A stretch of DNA of 64,000 nt, taken from positions 167,738-231,737 of the forward strand of contig JBQKHY010000002.1 in assembly GCA_052118065.1 (NCBI GenBank). Direction: 5' to 3'. The notes beneath the pieces were generated by a model that worked only from the letters and a program-made list of their open reading frames with translations, had not been told where the DNA came from and made no database searches. The position numbers were made by a program, and so were the translations under genes. This document shows, one piece after another, positions 1 through 8,979 of this stretch (the stretch's first letter is position 1; the number at the start of each line of letters is the position of its first letter). The stretch is from Ruminococcoides sp052118065. Lineage in GTDB: Bacteria; Bacillota; Clostridia; Oscillospirales; Acutalibacteraceae.

Positions 1-1
1 T

Positions 2-1279
2 ACAGTTACATATCGTGACCTATTTGATGTTAGAATTATGAGCACAATGGTAAAAAGACCATCAGAAGTTATTAAAGAATTTTGGAGTAACTACAATGTT
101 TCTCCTGTAAAGGCTACTGATTATTATTATAAGTTTAGCAGAGATACCGACTATATCAGAAGATACAGAGTAAAGAAAGATTTAAAGTGGAAAACCTCCA
201 CAGAGTATGGTGACATTGATATTACTATTAATCTTTCTAAACCTGAGAAAGACCCTAAGGCTATTGCTCAGGCAAAGTTACAAAAGCAATCAAGCTATCC
301 AAAGTGCTTACTATGTAAAGAGAATGAAGGTTATGCCGGTAGAATTAATCATCCGGCAAGAAGTAACCACAGAATCATTCCTATAACACTTGATAACAGT
401 CAGTGGTATATGCAGTATTCACCATATGTATATTACAATGAACATTGTATTGTTTTTAACGGTGAACATACACCTATGGTTATTGACTCATCAACATTTA
501 GAAAGCTATTTGATTTTATCAAAATGTTCCCACATTACATTATCGGTTCAAATGCCGATTTGCCTATTGTGGGTGGTTCAATTCTTACTCACGAACATTT
601 CCAAGGTGGCAGATATAACTTTGCACTTAATAAAGCTGATGTAGAAGAAAAGTTTTCCATATCAGGTTACGAAAATGTGGAATGTGGAATTGTAAAATGG
701 CCTATGTCAGTTATCAGACTTACAGGTGAAGATACCGACAGTCTTATTAAACTTTCAGAGCATATCCTAGAAAAATGGAGAAACTATACTGATGAAGATA
801 GTTTCATCTTTGCTGAAACTGATGGGGAAAGACACTCAACAATTACACCTATTGTTTTCACAAAGAATGGCAAGTATGTAATTGACCTTGTACTGAGAAA
901 TAATATTACAACTGAGGAACACCCATTAGGAGTGTTCCATCCACACAAAAATTTACACCATATTAAGAAAGAAAATATCGGTCTTATTGAAGTTATGGGA
1001 CTTGCAGTTTTGCCATCAAGATTAAAGAATGAAATGGCTATGCTAAAGGATGCAATTTTAACCGGTAAGGATATTTCCGGTATTGAAGAAATCAGTAAAC
1101 ATACCGAATGGGTAAATGAATTTACACAGAAGTACAGTTCCATCAATGAAGAAAATATTGATGAAATTCTTTACAAAGAAATCGGTGAAGTATTCTTAAA
1201 TGTACTTAAAGATGCAGGTGTATTTAAGAGAAACGAAAGTGGCAAAAAAGCATTTAAAAAGTTTATTGAAACATTGTAA
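2..1279 (+). CDS. galT: UDP-glucose--hexose-1-phosphate uridylyltransferase (type 2 GalT), 5' end cut by window
   Basis: This is the Leloir-pathway transferase that swaps UMP between UDP-glucose and galactose-1-phosphate in the cytoplasm. The frame is open to the left edge: codons before the first in-window ATG (position 38) read DLFDVRI, which fits the middle of a type 2 (Firmicutes) GalT of about 490 residues, so the true start lies outside the window. Counting from that ATG, a CLLC pair is at residues 90-93 and the active-site HEHFQGG is at 185-191. It ends 16 bases before galM, and the two very likely form one operon. Family assignment is firm; only the N-terminus is missing. Confidence 0.93.
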   Translation, partial: TVTYRDLFDVRIMSTMVKRPSEVIKEFWSNYNVSPVKATDYYYKFSRDTDYIRRYRVKKDLKWKTSTEYGDIDITINLSKPEKDPKAIAQAKLQKQSSYPKCLLCKENEGYAGRINHPARSNHRIIPITLDNSQWYMQYSPYVYYNEHCIVFNGEHTPMVIDSSTFRKLFDFIKMFPHYIIGSNADLPIVGGSILTHEHFQGGRYNFALNKADVEEKFSISGYENVECGIVKWPMSVIRLTGEDTDSLIKLSEHILEKWRNYTDEDSFIFAETDGERHSTITPIVFTKNGKYVIDLVLRNNITTEEHPLGVFHPHKNLHHIKKENIGLIEVMGLAVLPSRLKNEMAMLKDAILTGKDISGIEEISKHTEWVNEFTQKYSSINEENIDEILYKEIGEVFLNVLKDAGVFKRNESGKKAFKKFIETL

Positions 1280-1295
1280 TAGGTAGGTGAAAATA

Positions 1296-2342
1296 ATGTC
1301 AAAGGTAGAAATCAGAGATTTTGAAACAACTTCAAAAGGTGAAAATACTCACCTATATACTATTGTTAATAATATAGGTGAAAGTGTAACAGTATGTGAC
1401 TATGGTGCAACTATTGTATCCTTAATGATTAAGGATAAGGATGACAACTTAACTGATGTTGTACTGGGCTATAAGCATATTGTAGATTACGAAAATAATG
1501 GTACTTATTTTGGTGGTACAATCGGCAGATGTTGTGGCAGAATTGCTAACGGCAAATTTACTTTAAAGGGCAAGGCCTATACTTTGCCTATTAACAATGG
1601 CAACAACCATCTTCATGGTGGCAATGTTGGTTTTAACCGAAAGCTATGGAATACTAAAATTGAAAATGACAGTGTTGTATTTACAATGACCAGTGCTGAT
1701 GGTGAAGAGGGTTATCCCGGTAACCTAAAGGTAAAAGTAAAATATACCTTTGACAATGACAGTACCTTAACAATAGAGTATAGTGCAGTTTCTGACAAAG
1801 ATACTGTTTGTAATATGACAAACCATTCTTACTTTAACCTTAACGGTGACACCAGTGGAAGTGTTAGAAACCACCTACTAAAAGTAAACTCAAAAAGCTA
1901 CATTCCTATTAACAAAAATTTAATTCCAACAGGTGAGATTACTCCTGCTAAGGGTAGTCCATTTGACTTTAGTGAATTTAAAGAAGTTGAAACTGCTCTA
2001 AACAGCAGTGATATACAGATTAGCCTTGCAAAGGGTATTGACCATATGTTTGTTCTAAATCATAACGGTGATGACCTTGTACTTGCATCATCATTAATCG
2101 GTGAGAAAACCGGTATTAACCTAAAGTGCTACACAACACAGAAAGGTGTTCATATTTATTCAGCTAACTATGTTGATGTACCATTGACAGAAAGTAAACA
2201 TAGCAAGGCATATAAAGAAAACTCAGGTATTTGCTTTGAAACTCAGGGTTTCCCTGATGCAGTAAATCAGGATATTTTCCCTACAACTGTTATTAAAGCA
2301 AATGAAAAGTATAAGCAAACAACTAAGTTTGTTTTTAATTGA
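1296..2342 (+). CDS. galM: Aldose 1-epimerase (galactose mutarotase)
   Basis: It interconverts alpha and beta anomers of galactose, feeding galactokinase in the Leloir pathway. The 348-residue length is normal for GalM. Family motifs visible include NNHLHGG near residue 108 (catalytic His region), NHSYFNL near 175 and ETQGFPDAVN near the C-terminus. ATG 1296 is preferred over an in-frame GTG at 1287 because AGGTAGG lies at 1281-1287, a usual distance before the ATG. It follows galT by 16 bases and is followed by hairpins, so it is probably the last gene of the galactose operon. Confidence 0.93.
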   Translation: MSKVEIRDFETTSKGENTHLYTIVNNIGESVTVCDYGATIVSLMIKDKDDNLTDVVLGYKHIVDYENNGTYFGGTIGRCCGRIANGKFTLKGKAYTLPINNGNNHLHGGNVGFNRKLWNTKIENDSVVFTMTSADGEEGYPGNLKVKVKYTFDNDSTLTIEYSAVSDKDTVCNMTNHSYFNLNGDTSGSVRNHLLKVNSKSYIPINKNLIPTGEITPAKGSPFDFSEFKEVETALNSSDIQISLAKGIDHMFVLNHNGDDLVLASSLIGEKTGINLKCYTTQKGVHIYSANYVDVPLTESKHSKAYKENSGICFETQGFPDAVNQDIFPTTVIKANEKYKQTTKFVFN

Positions 2343-2746
2343 TTTTAATTTCTGAGATTCTTCCTATATATAATAGAAAGATACTTAGAATTGATTTAAT
2401 ATATTTTGATTTTACCATCAAAATATATTTATAAAGTGTGTTTATGAAAATTGATTTTCATAGAATAAAATGCCCAACTCCTATTTATTTATATAACCCC
2501 TTGTAAAGAGAAATCCCCCAATTAATGGGGGATATTTCTTTTGTATGATTAGTTAAATACTTTTGGAAATATGTTTAAATAAGTATATTGATATTGTATA
2601 TATTAAATAAAAATACTTAGAAAAAATATAGTGTTGCACAAAAAAAGTACCAAATTTTAGCTATTTTTGCTCTATTATTTATAATCTTAAAAGATTATAA
2701 TATTTATATAAGAAAATTCTAATAATTTAAAATTGGAGGTAATTCT
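2343..2746. other. Intergenic region with hairpins
   Basis: No gene is seen. A perfect 12-bp hairpin (ATATATTTTGAT, loop TTTACC) sits at about 2399-2428 and a smaller one (TATGAAAAT) at about 2444-2463. A strong terminator lies at 2509-2545. The rest is AT-rich and probably holds the promoter of the secreted protein at 2747. Confidence 0.6.
2509..2545 (+). terminator. Rho-independent terminator after galM region
   Basis: Stem ATCCCCC/GGGGGAT with an AATTAAT loop, preceded by an A-rich and followed by a T-rich run. Confidence 0.75.
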
Positions 2747-4000
2747 ATGAAAAAATTAATATCAATTACATTGGCTATTATGATGGTGTTTTCTACAATG
2801 GTTGTTGTAATGGCTGATGAAACAGGAAAAGATGTAACAAGTAAGTTTAGTGATAAGCTAAAGCAAAGATTAGCTGAAGCTACTGACACAGAAGAAATCT
2901 ATGTTGATACTTGGTTTACCGATTTAGGTAGAGATGTTAGAACTTATAATACAGTTGACAAGAAAATTGTTGATGATATTTTAGGTGAAGGTCAATATAA
3001 ATATTCTTACTACTGTATCGGTATTCCTAATGCTGATTTGTACTTAACTAAAGACCAAATTTACAAACTTGCATCATCAGATGAAATTACAAGAATGTCA
3101 AGTTATCTATTAAGTGATTTAACTTACGGTGATGATGTTGATACTTCAAACAATGAAACACCATACCAAACATTCTATAAGTTTATGGTAAGTAATGGCT
3201 ACAAAAAAACAAGTGGTAATGCTGATTATGGCATTATTAACTTAGGCAAAATCGGCAACAACACAATATTCTATGGTAGTGCTACAGGTGTTGCACCGGA
3301 TATGTCAGCTAAAACAATGGACTTAGGTGATTATACATTTAAGTATCAAGAAATGTATCCTGATGAATTAGGACTATTTGTTGTAAATAACGGTACAGTA
3401 AAGCCACTTCGTTATGCTTATGAAAATAACAACAGCAGTCTTGCAAAGGTCATTTCATTACTAAATAAAGTCGATAGTAAGAATGTAATCCATTTTACTG
3501 TTTACAAAGATGGTAAAAAGGTATATGACCCAACATCAGCAAAATTCTTAAGTTCAAAATATTCAGTAAAGTCAGGTGCTAATGTTACTGTTAAGTTGAT
3601 TAACGGTACTGTAAAGAGCTATAAGGTATCTAATAGTAAAGTAGCTAAAGTTAACAGTAAGGGGGTTGTAACCGGTTTAAATAAGGGCAATACAACAGTT
3701 ACTGCTATACTAACTAATGGCAAAAAACTTACTACTAAAATATCTGTAACTACTGCACCAAAACTTTCAAAATCTATTGTTAATATTAAAAAGGGCAATA
3801 GCACAGTAGTTAGAGTACAAGGTAAAGTACCAAGCATTGCTATCAAGTGTACAGGTAACAAAAAGAATGTTATTGTATTTGTAGCAAAAGCAAAGGAAAC
3901 AAATGAAATTTTCATTGTAGGTAAAAAGAAAGGTACTGCTAACTTAAAGGTAAAGGTTAATGGTGTTAAAACACTTAACCTAAAGGTAAATGTAAAGTAA
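2747..4000 (+). CDS. Secreted protein with C-terminal Ig-like (BIG2-type) domain
   Basis: Function unknown. A Lys-start signal peptide (residues 1 to about 23, ending near VVVMA) indicates export. The middle (about 25-260) is an acidic, unrecognised domain with YxxY-rich strands. Residues about 265-345 carry the repeat style of bacterial Ig-like group 2 domains (KVSNSKVAKVNSKG, VTGLNKGNTTVTA), and the last 70 residues are a Lys-rich beta-type tail. The start has a clear ribosome site (TTGGAGGTAATTCT). It is a single-gene unit with its own terminator at 4012-4044. Similar BIG2 tails recur at 12390, 17757 and 24331 in this window, suggesting a common cell-surface role. Confidence 0.8.
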   Translation: MKKLISITLAIMMVFSTMVVVMADETGKDVTSKFSDKLKQRLAEATDTEEIYVDTWFTDLGRDVRTYNTVDKKIVDDILGEGQYKYSYYCIGIPNADLYLTKDQIYKLASSDEITRMSSYLLSDLTYGDDVDTSNNETPYQTFYKFMVSNGYKKTSGNADYGIINLGKIGNNTIFYGSATGVAPDMSAKTMDLGDYTFKYQEMYPDELGLFVVNNGTVKPLRYAYENNNSSLAKVISLLNKVDSKNVIHFTVYKDGKKVYDPTSAKFLSSKYSVKSGANVTVKLINGTVKSYKVSNSKVAKVNSKGVVTGLNKGNTTVTAILTNGKKLTTKISVTTAPKLSKSIVNIKKGNSTVVRVQGKVPSIAIKCTGNKKNVIVFVAKAKETNEIFIVGKKKGTANLKVKVNGVKTLNLKVNVK

Positions 4001-4011
4001 ATCTATAAATC

Positions 4012-4044
4012 AAAAGTCACCTATCATTGGTAGGTGACTTTTTT
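4012..4044 (+). terminator. Rho-independent terminator
   Basis: Stem AAAAGTCACCTA/TAGGTGACTTTT with loop TCATTGG and a T tail. Confidence 0.85.
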
Positions 4045-4136
4045 GTAAACATAAAGTAAAATCTGTACAAATAATGTTTGCATAAAGTATATATATATGT
4101 TAAAATATATATAACCTTATTTTAGGAGGGTTATTT

Positions 4137-4520
4137 ATGCAACTAAAAGAATCAGGCGAAATGTATCTGGAATCAATATATGTACTTAGTAAGGATCATC
4201 CTTATGTTCGTTCTATAGATGTTGGTGAATACTTAGGTTACTCAAAGCCTAGTGTCAGTAGAGCAATGGGACTGCTGAAAGACGGTGGTTATGTTACTGC
4301 TAACAGTGACGGTCATCTTACTCTAACTGATTTAGGTAGGGAAGTAGCTGAGAAAACTTATGAAAGACATACTGTACTTACTGCATTGTTCAGAAAGCTA
4401 GGTGTTGATGAAAAAATCGCAGCAGCTGATGCTTGTAAGATTGAACATGTTATCAGTGATGAAACATTTGCTGCAATAAAGCACCATGCAAAGAAAATGG
4501 AAAATATGGCTAACAAATAA
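4137..4520 (+). CDS. DtxR/MntR-family metal-dependent transcriptional regulator
   Basis: A 127-residue cytoplasmic regulator. Residues 1-65 form the winged helix-turn-helix typical of DtxR/MntR/IdeR (SGEMYLESIYVLS, then the recognition region YSKPSVSRAMGLLKDGGYV). Residues 66-125 form the metal-binding and dimerisation part (ERHTVLTALFRKLGV, ACKIEHVISDET), with E/H/C ligands in the expected order for Mn or Fe sensing. It is short because it lacks the SH3-like third domain, as in MntR. It stands alone, preceded by TTAGGAGGGTTATTT, so the ATG is clear. Target genes are not visible here; the ZIP transporter at 18825 is a possible but unproven one. Confidence 0.85.
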   Translation: MQLKESGEMYLESIYVLSKDHPYVRSIDVGEYLGYSKPSVSRAMGLLKDGGYVTANSDGHLTLTDLGREVAEKTYERHTVLTALFRKLGVDEKIAAADACKIEHVISDETFAAIKHHAKKMENMANK

Positions 4521-4544
4521 TTGATTTTTATTATTTTGCAAATT

Positions 4545-4573
4545 TAAGGACTTTTTTAAGTCCTTATTTTTTT
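4545..4573 (+). terminator. Rho-independent terminator
   Basis: Stem TAAGGACTT/AAGTCCTTA followed by a T run. Confidence 0.8.
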
Positions 4574-4784
4574 GCCCAAAAATTTGCAAAATAAAAAACA
4601 AAATTTGCATTTAATATTTTGTTTATATACTCATACAATACTATTGCAACAAGAAATTGTTGCTTAAAAATATAGAGAGAAAAAGAAACAACATTCAGTA
4701 TTCTTCCACTATAAGAATAAATTATTCATAGAATAAATGAAGAATTCTTATGGTGAATATGCTGAGAAGAAAGGAAAAATTTAT

Positions 4785-4982
4785 ATGTCAAACTCAAATA
4801 ACAAGATTAATGTACCGGAAGCAAAGGCTGCCCTTAATAAGCTAAAGATGGAGGCTGCATCAGAAGTAGGTGTTAACCTAAAGGACGGTTACAACGGTGA
4901 CCTAACATCCCGTCAGGCAGGTCAGATCGGTGGTAATATGGTTAAGAAAATGATTGAAAGCTACGAAAACGCAGTTAAATAA
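4785..4982 (+). CDS. Alpha/beta-type small acid-soluble spore protein
   Basis: A 65-residue DNA-binding spore-coat-of-DNA protein made in the forespore. The GPR protease recognition region reads KMEAASEVGV, and the second conserved block reads LTSRQAGQIGGNMVKKMI, both hallmarks of the alpha/beta SASP family. The start chosen is ATG 4785 (MSNSNNK), because AGAAGGAAAAA lies just upstream and known family members begin close to this point; an in-frame ATG at 4737 would add an unusual extension. The gene shows that the organism belongs to a spore-forming lineage. It is a single gene followed by a hairpin. Confidence 0.92.
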   Translation: MSNSNNKINVPEAKAALNKLKMEAASEVGVNLKDGYNGDLTSRQAGQIGGNMVKKMIESYENAVK

Positions 4983-5060
4983 TCAGCAGAAATTTCAACT
5001 ATAAAGAATTAATTTCACTATAGCTTATAAACTATAATGAAAATAAATCATCCGTAAAAT

Positions 5061-5086
5061 AAGGGGCAGTGAATACACTGCCCCTT
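5061..5086 (+). terminator. Hairpin / terminator after SASP gene
   Basis: Perfect stem AAGGGGCAGTG/CACTGCCCCTT with a four-base loop; the T tail is weak. Confidence 0.65.
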
Positions 5087-5093
5087 AGAGTTG

Positions 5094-5549
5094 TTATAAA
5101 GATTCTTGTTCTTCTTTTTTATCTATATAATTCCCTACTTGTTTACGCATATAAATAATTAGAAGAATGATAGTTGGTATATTTGTAATGAAAAGAAATT
5201 CCCCTAAAAACATATACCATTCCTTAGTCCTTTCAATTTCTGTTTCTTCGAGAACTGAGGATTTTGAGTCAAGAGAATTAACAAATTCTTTTTATCATTT
5301 TTGTTTTGGAAGATATGCTGACTTTGTGAATTATCTTTCTCAACAGTAACTGAATAATAGTGACTGCCATTTGTAAAGCCATCCGAGATTAGGTTGGTAA
5401 TTGCCGGTTGGGAAACTATAATGCCTATTGAACCGATAAAGCAAATAAGTGGCAATAGTAAACCAAGTAACTTTTTTCTTTCCTAAGAACATACATTGAA
5501 TAACTATAAAAGCTATTGCAATAACTAACATAATAATTTGTAATACCAT
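5094..5549 (-). pseudogene. Frameshifted small membrane protein gene
   Basis: On the minus strand three reading frames join into one plausible protein. It starts MVLQIIMLVIAIAFIVIQ (membrane helix) and then shifts near 5445 to PLICFIGSIGIIVSQPAI (second helix). It shifts again near 5290 to FVNSLDSKSSVLEETE, and ends in a third hydrophobic stretch (FLGEFLFITNIPTIILLI) and a charged tail ending EEQESL. No single frame covers this, so the gene looks broken by at least two indels. The family is not recognised. Sequencing error is an alternative but would need two independent errors. Confidence 0.55.
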
Positions 5550-5765
5550 TTCTTGCTTCTCTTTTTAAATATGGTTTTAATCATATAAAATGAAACATAT
5601 TTTGTCAAATATCTAAAAATTAACATTGTTTATACTATTATTTAATTAATAAATTTGGTATTGTTTTTTAGTTTTGATTGTAAGTTAATGATAGGTTGAA
5701 AAAATAATTTATCAAATTAATCTTAACTCCACAGATAAAATTAAAAATTTAATTTATAACTTTCC

Positions 5766-5794
5766 TTGTATTTTCTATAAAAAAACAGTATAAT
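5766..5794 (+). promoter_or_regulatory. SigA-type promoter
   Basis: TTGTAT, 17-base spacer, TATAAT, 46 bases upstream of the start at 5840. Confidence 0.7.
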
Positions 5795-5839
5795 GGTAAT
5801 GTGTATATTAGTATATTGGATTTCTATGGAGGAAAATAT

Positions 5840-6952
5840 ATGAAAAATAAGGGAACGAAAAGACTATTATCACTAGTTATAATGGTGATAATTATGATTT
5901 CTACTACATTAATAACAGTTTCCGCAGACACAGTTAGAGATTATAAGATTCAGGAAATCGGACTGAAAATCAGCCTTCCTGCTTATATGAATGTTATTAC
6001 AAGAGAAACATCAACTAATGATGAAGTTTATGAAAAGTACGGTACAAGTGGTAAGGACTTAACTGACCTTGATATGTACCTTGTAGCTTATTCTGCTGAT
6101 GCAACACAGACACTTACTGTTACTGTTACAGAGGATAAGAATAGTAAAAAAGTAAATAACTACAATACTTTAAGTGAAAGTCAGCTAAACACAATTAAAA
6201 ATTCTTATCAAAAGGATGAGGATTGTGAAAGTTGTTCTATTGAAAATTATAACAATCTTGTTTATTTCACTTCTATGATTCAGTCAAAAATCAACAACAG
6301 TACCGATGCTGAGGTTACTTACTCAATGCAAGGTGATACACTGGTTGACGGTAAATATTATCATTTTAACTTGGTTTCTGCTGATGGTGCAGTCAGTGAT
6401 GACGATAAAGACCTTTTAACTTCTGTTCTTGAATCTGCAACATATGATAGTGAACAGGGCTTTTGGGATGCTAACATTATTACATTTGTTTGTATTGTTG
6501 GTGGTGTCTTAGTATTACTGATTATCTTTGTCATTATTATTAGTCACAGAAGAAAGAAAAAGTTAAAAAGAAGACTAAGAGAAATTGATGAAGAAATCCA
6601 TAATAACGACAGAAAGAGAAATAGAGAAAGAGACAGAGCTAGAAAAAATCGCCATACTGCTACAGGTGCAAACAGACCTGATGCTTTCTTTGATGGTGTA
6701 GATGGCTATGAAACTTCTGAAAATATGGATAAAATCGAGAGAGATTTGATCCGTGAGGCTCATAGAAATGTAGAGAACCTAACTGAAGAACCAAAGAACA
6801 CTAGTACGGATAAAGTAGATTATAGTGATTTCTTTGAAGAATATGAGAATACTAAAAATAACAGAACTAGCCAAAGACCTCCTAGAAGAGAAAATTCTAG
6901 AAGAAACAAGAAGAATAAACGCTCTAAGGGTAGTTCCAGAAGAAAATTTTAA
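5840..6952 (+). CDS. Exported single-pass membrane protein with basic cytoplasmic tail
   Basis: Function unknown. The start is ATG 5840, preceded by TGGAGGAAAATAT; an upstream in-frame ATG at 5801 overlaps the promoter region. Residues 1-29 are a signal peptide or first helix (ending TTLITVSA). Residues 30-212 are an extracellular domain with many Thr/Ser and no clear family. A strong membrane helix follows at about 213-235 (ITFVCIVGGVLVLLIIFVII). The cytoplasmic tail of about 130 residues is very rich in Arg, Lys and Glu (RRKKKLKRRL and later RRNKKNKRSKGSSRRKF). PyrC begins 2 bases after its stop, so the two are probably co-transcribed. Confidence 0.8.
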   Translation: MKNKGTKRLLSLVIMVIIMISTTLITVSADTVRDYKIQEIGLKISLPAYMNVITRETSTNDEVYEKYGTSGKDLTDLDMYLVAYSADATQTLTVTVTEDKNSKKVNNYNTLSESQLNTIKNSYQKDEDCESCSIENYNNLVYFTSMIQSKINNSTDAEVTYSMQGDTLVDGKYYHFNLVSADGAVSDDDKDLLTSVLESATYDSEQGFWDANIITFVCIVGGVLVLLIIFVIIISHRRKKKLKRRLREIDEEIHNNDRKRNRERDRARKNRHTATGANRPDAFFDGVDGYETSENMDKIERDLIREAHRNVENLTEEPKNTSTDKVDYSDFFEEYENTKNNRTSQRPPRRENSRRNKKNKRSKGSSRRKF

Positions 6953-6954
6953 GG

Positions 6955-8232
6955 GTGATTTTTATTAACAGATTGATTATCGAGAATGTTCGTATCATTT
7001 CTCCGGAAGAACAAAGAGATGAGATTGCTAATCTATATATAAATAACGGTAGAATAGCAGAACCATTTAGAAAAACAGAACAAGACACAGTAATTGACGG
7101 TACAGGTCTTGTAGCAATGCCCGGTCTTGTTGACCTTCATGTTCACCTTCGTGATCCGGGTCAAGAAGAAAAAGAAGACATTATTACCGGTACTAATGCA
7201 GCAGCAGCCGGTGGTGTTACAAGCTTACTTTGTATGCCAAACACTAACCCAACTATTGATAATGCCGGTGTAATCAGCTACATTAAAGAAAAAGCAAAGA
7301 ACTGTAAATCAAGAGTTTATATTGCCGGTTCAATTACAATGGGTCTTGAGGGTAAAAAGCCTACTGATTTAAAGGCACTTAGAAAAGCAGGTGCAATCGG
7401 TCTTTCTGATGATGGCAGACCTGTTCTTGATCCTGAAATTATGGCAGAGGCTATGAAGAAAGCCCCTGAACTTGGTATGACAGTTGTTGCTCATTGCGAA
7501 GACCTTGAACTTGCTGACGGTGGCAAGATTAATAAAGGAAAAATGTCTGAAAAGCTAGGAGTTAAGGGTATTCCTGCCGAAGCTGAAGATAAAGGTACAA
7601 AGAGAGAAATTAACTTAGCTAAAGAAAATAATGTACCGATTCACATTTGTCATGTAAGTACAAAAACTTCTGTACAAATGATTAGAGAGGCTAAGGAAGC
7701 CGGTGTTAAGGTTACTGCCGAAACAGCACCACATTACTTTACTTTAACAGAAGATGTTCTTGAGAAAAGGGATGCCGACTACAGAATGAATCCACCTCTA
7801 AGAACAGAAGAAGATAGATTGGCAATTATAGAAGGTCTTGCTGATGGTACACTTGATTGTATTGCAACAGACCATGCACCTCATACAGAAGAGGATAAAA
7901 AAGATTTTGAAAAAGCACCTAATGGCTCTATCGGTATGGAAACTTCATTAGCAGCAGCATTAACAATGCTATACCATAATGGAGATTTTTCTCTACTTGA
8001 TATTGCAAAGCTAATGAGTACAGCACCTGCAAAGATTCTAAAAATCAATGCCGGTTCTCTAAAGACAGGTGCTTTGGCTGATATTGCCCTTGTAGATGTT
8101 GATAAGGAATGGATTGTTGACAGAGATAAGCTACATGGTAAAAGTAAGAATACACCTTTCAAGGGTATGAAAATGAAAGGTAAGGTTGTAAAGACTATCC
8201 TTGAAGGCAAGGTAGTTTTTGAAGAAGACTGA
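6955..8232 (+). CDS. pyrC: Dihydroorotase
   Basis: Catalyses ring closure of carbamoyl-aspartate to dihydroorotate in pyrimidine synthesis. The 425-residue length fits class I dihydroorotase. The metal-binding motif DLHVHLRDPG is near residue 60, the HCED motif is near 178, HICHVST is near 225 and ATDHAPH is near 303. The exact start is uncertain: GTG 6955 lies against the preceding stop with poor room for a ribosome site, and TTG 6973 is an alternative. It heads a pyrC-pyrE-pyrF run with a 66-base gap before pyrE. No pyrB or pyrD is visible here. Confidence 0.93.
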   Translation: MIFINRLIIENVRIISPEEQRDEIANLYINNGRIAEPFRKTEQDTVIDGTGLVAMPGLVDLHVHLRDPGQEEKEDIITGTNAAAAGGVTSLLCMPNTNPTIDNAGVISYIKEKAKNCKSRVYIAGSITMGLEGKKPTDLKALRKAGAIGLSDDGRPVLDPEIMAEAMKKAPELGMTVVAHCEDLELADGGKINKGKMSEKLGVKGIPAEAEDKGTKREINLAKENNVPIHICHVSTKTSVQMIREAKEAGVKVTAETAPHYFTLTEDVLEKRDADYRMNPPLRTEEDRLAIIEGLADGTLDCIATDHAPHTEEDKKDFEKAPNGSIGMETSLAAALTMLYHNGDFSLLDIAKLMSTAPAKILKINAGSLKTGALADIALVDVDKEWIVDRDKLHGKSKNTPFKGMKMKGKVVKTILEGKVVFEED

Positions 8233-8298
8233 TTGTATAATTAGTTTCATATAAATTAGTTATTAATAAGTTTAAAATATATTAAAAGGAGTAAAAAA

Positions 8299-8964
8299 AT
8301 GGGTAATGGACTTACTTACAAAGAAGAATTTATTAAATTTATGGTAAATGGTGGTATTCTTCGTTTCGGGGAATTCACTCTAAAGAGTGGTAGATTGTCG
8401 CCATACTTCATTAATACAGGCAACTACAAGTCTGGCTCTCAGATTTCCAAACTTGGTGAATTCTATGCTGAATGTATTATGGATAACAACATTAAAGGTG
8501 ATGCTATCTTTGGTCCAGCCTATAAGGGTATTCCTCTTGCAATTGCAACAGGCATTATCCTTAACAACAAATTCGGTGTTGATATGAACTATTGCTTTGA
8601 TAGAAAAGAAGTCAAGGACCACGGTGAAGGTGGTATGATTATCGGCTATCAGTTTGGCGAAAATGACACACTTGTATTTGTTGATGATGTTATTACTTCC
8701 GGTAAAGCACTAAGAGAATCAATGGAAAAAATCAAGGGTATTTGTAACGCAAATGTTAAGGATATGGTTATTTCTGTTGATAGAATGGAAATAGGTAAGG
8801 GTGGCAAAAAGTCTGCCGTTCAAGAAGTGGAAGAAGAATTTGGTATCAAAGTTCACTCTGTAGTTACAATGGACGATATTATCAAGGCTATTGAAGATGG
8901 CGTTGTTGAAGGTAAAGAACACCTAGACGCTATGAAGAAGTACAGAGAAACTTATGGTGTTTAA
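8299..8964 (+). CDS. pyrE: Orotate phosphoribosyltransferase
   Basis: Adds ribose-5-phosphate from PRPP to orotate, giving OMP. The 221-residue protein shows the PRPP-binding motif FVDDVITSGKALRES (near residues 117-131) and an N-terminal FTLKSGRLSPYF region typical of bacterial PyrE. The ribosome site AAAAGGAGTAAAAAA precedes ATG 8299. It is followed after 15 bases by pyrF, so the last two steps of UMP synthesis are coupled. Confidence 0.95.
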   Translation: MGNGLTYKEEFIKFMVNGGILRFGEFTLKSGRLSPYFINTGNYKSGSQISKLGEFYAECIMDNNIKGDAIFGPAYKGIPLAIATGIILNNKFGVDMNYCFDRKEVKDHGEGGMIIGYQFGENDTLVFVDDVITSGKALRESMEKIKGICNANVKDMVISVDRMEIGKGGKKSAVQEVEEEFGIKVHSVVTMDDIIKAIEDGVVEGKEHLDAMKKYRETYGV

Positions 8965-8979
8965 GAAGGAGAATTTATT

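Noticed and set aside
5167..5349. A 60-codon plus-strand ORF
   Set aside because: It is antisense to the broken membrane protein gene on the minus strand, which has better protein-like content.
6953..6960. PyrR attenuator or pyrimidine riboswitch before pyrC
   Set aside because: pyrC begins 2 bases after the preceding gene, leaving no room for a leader; no such structure was seen before pyrE either.
7881..8210. A 109-codon minus-strand ORF within pyrC
   Set aside because: It is antisense to a conserved enzyme and has no ribosome site.
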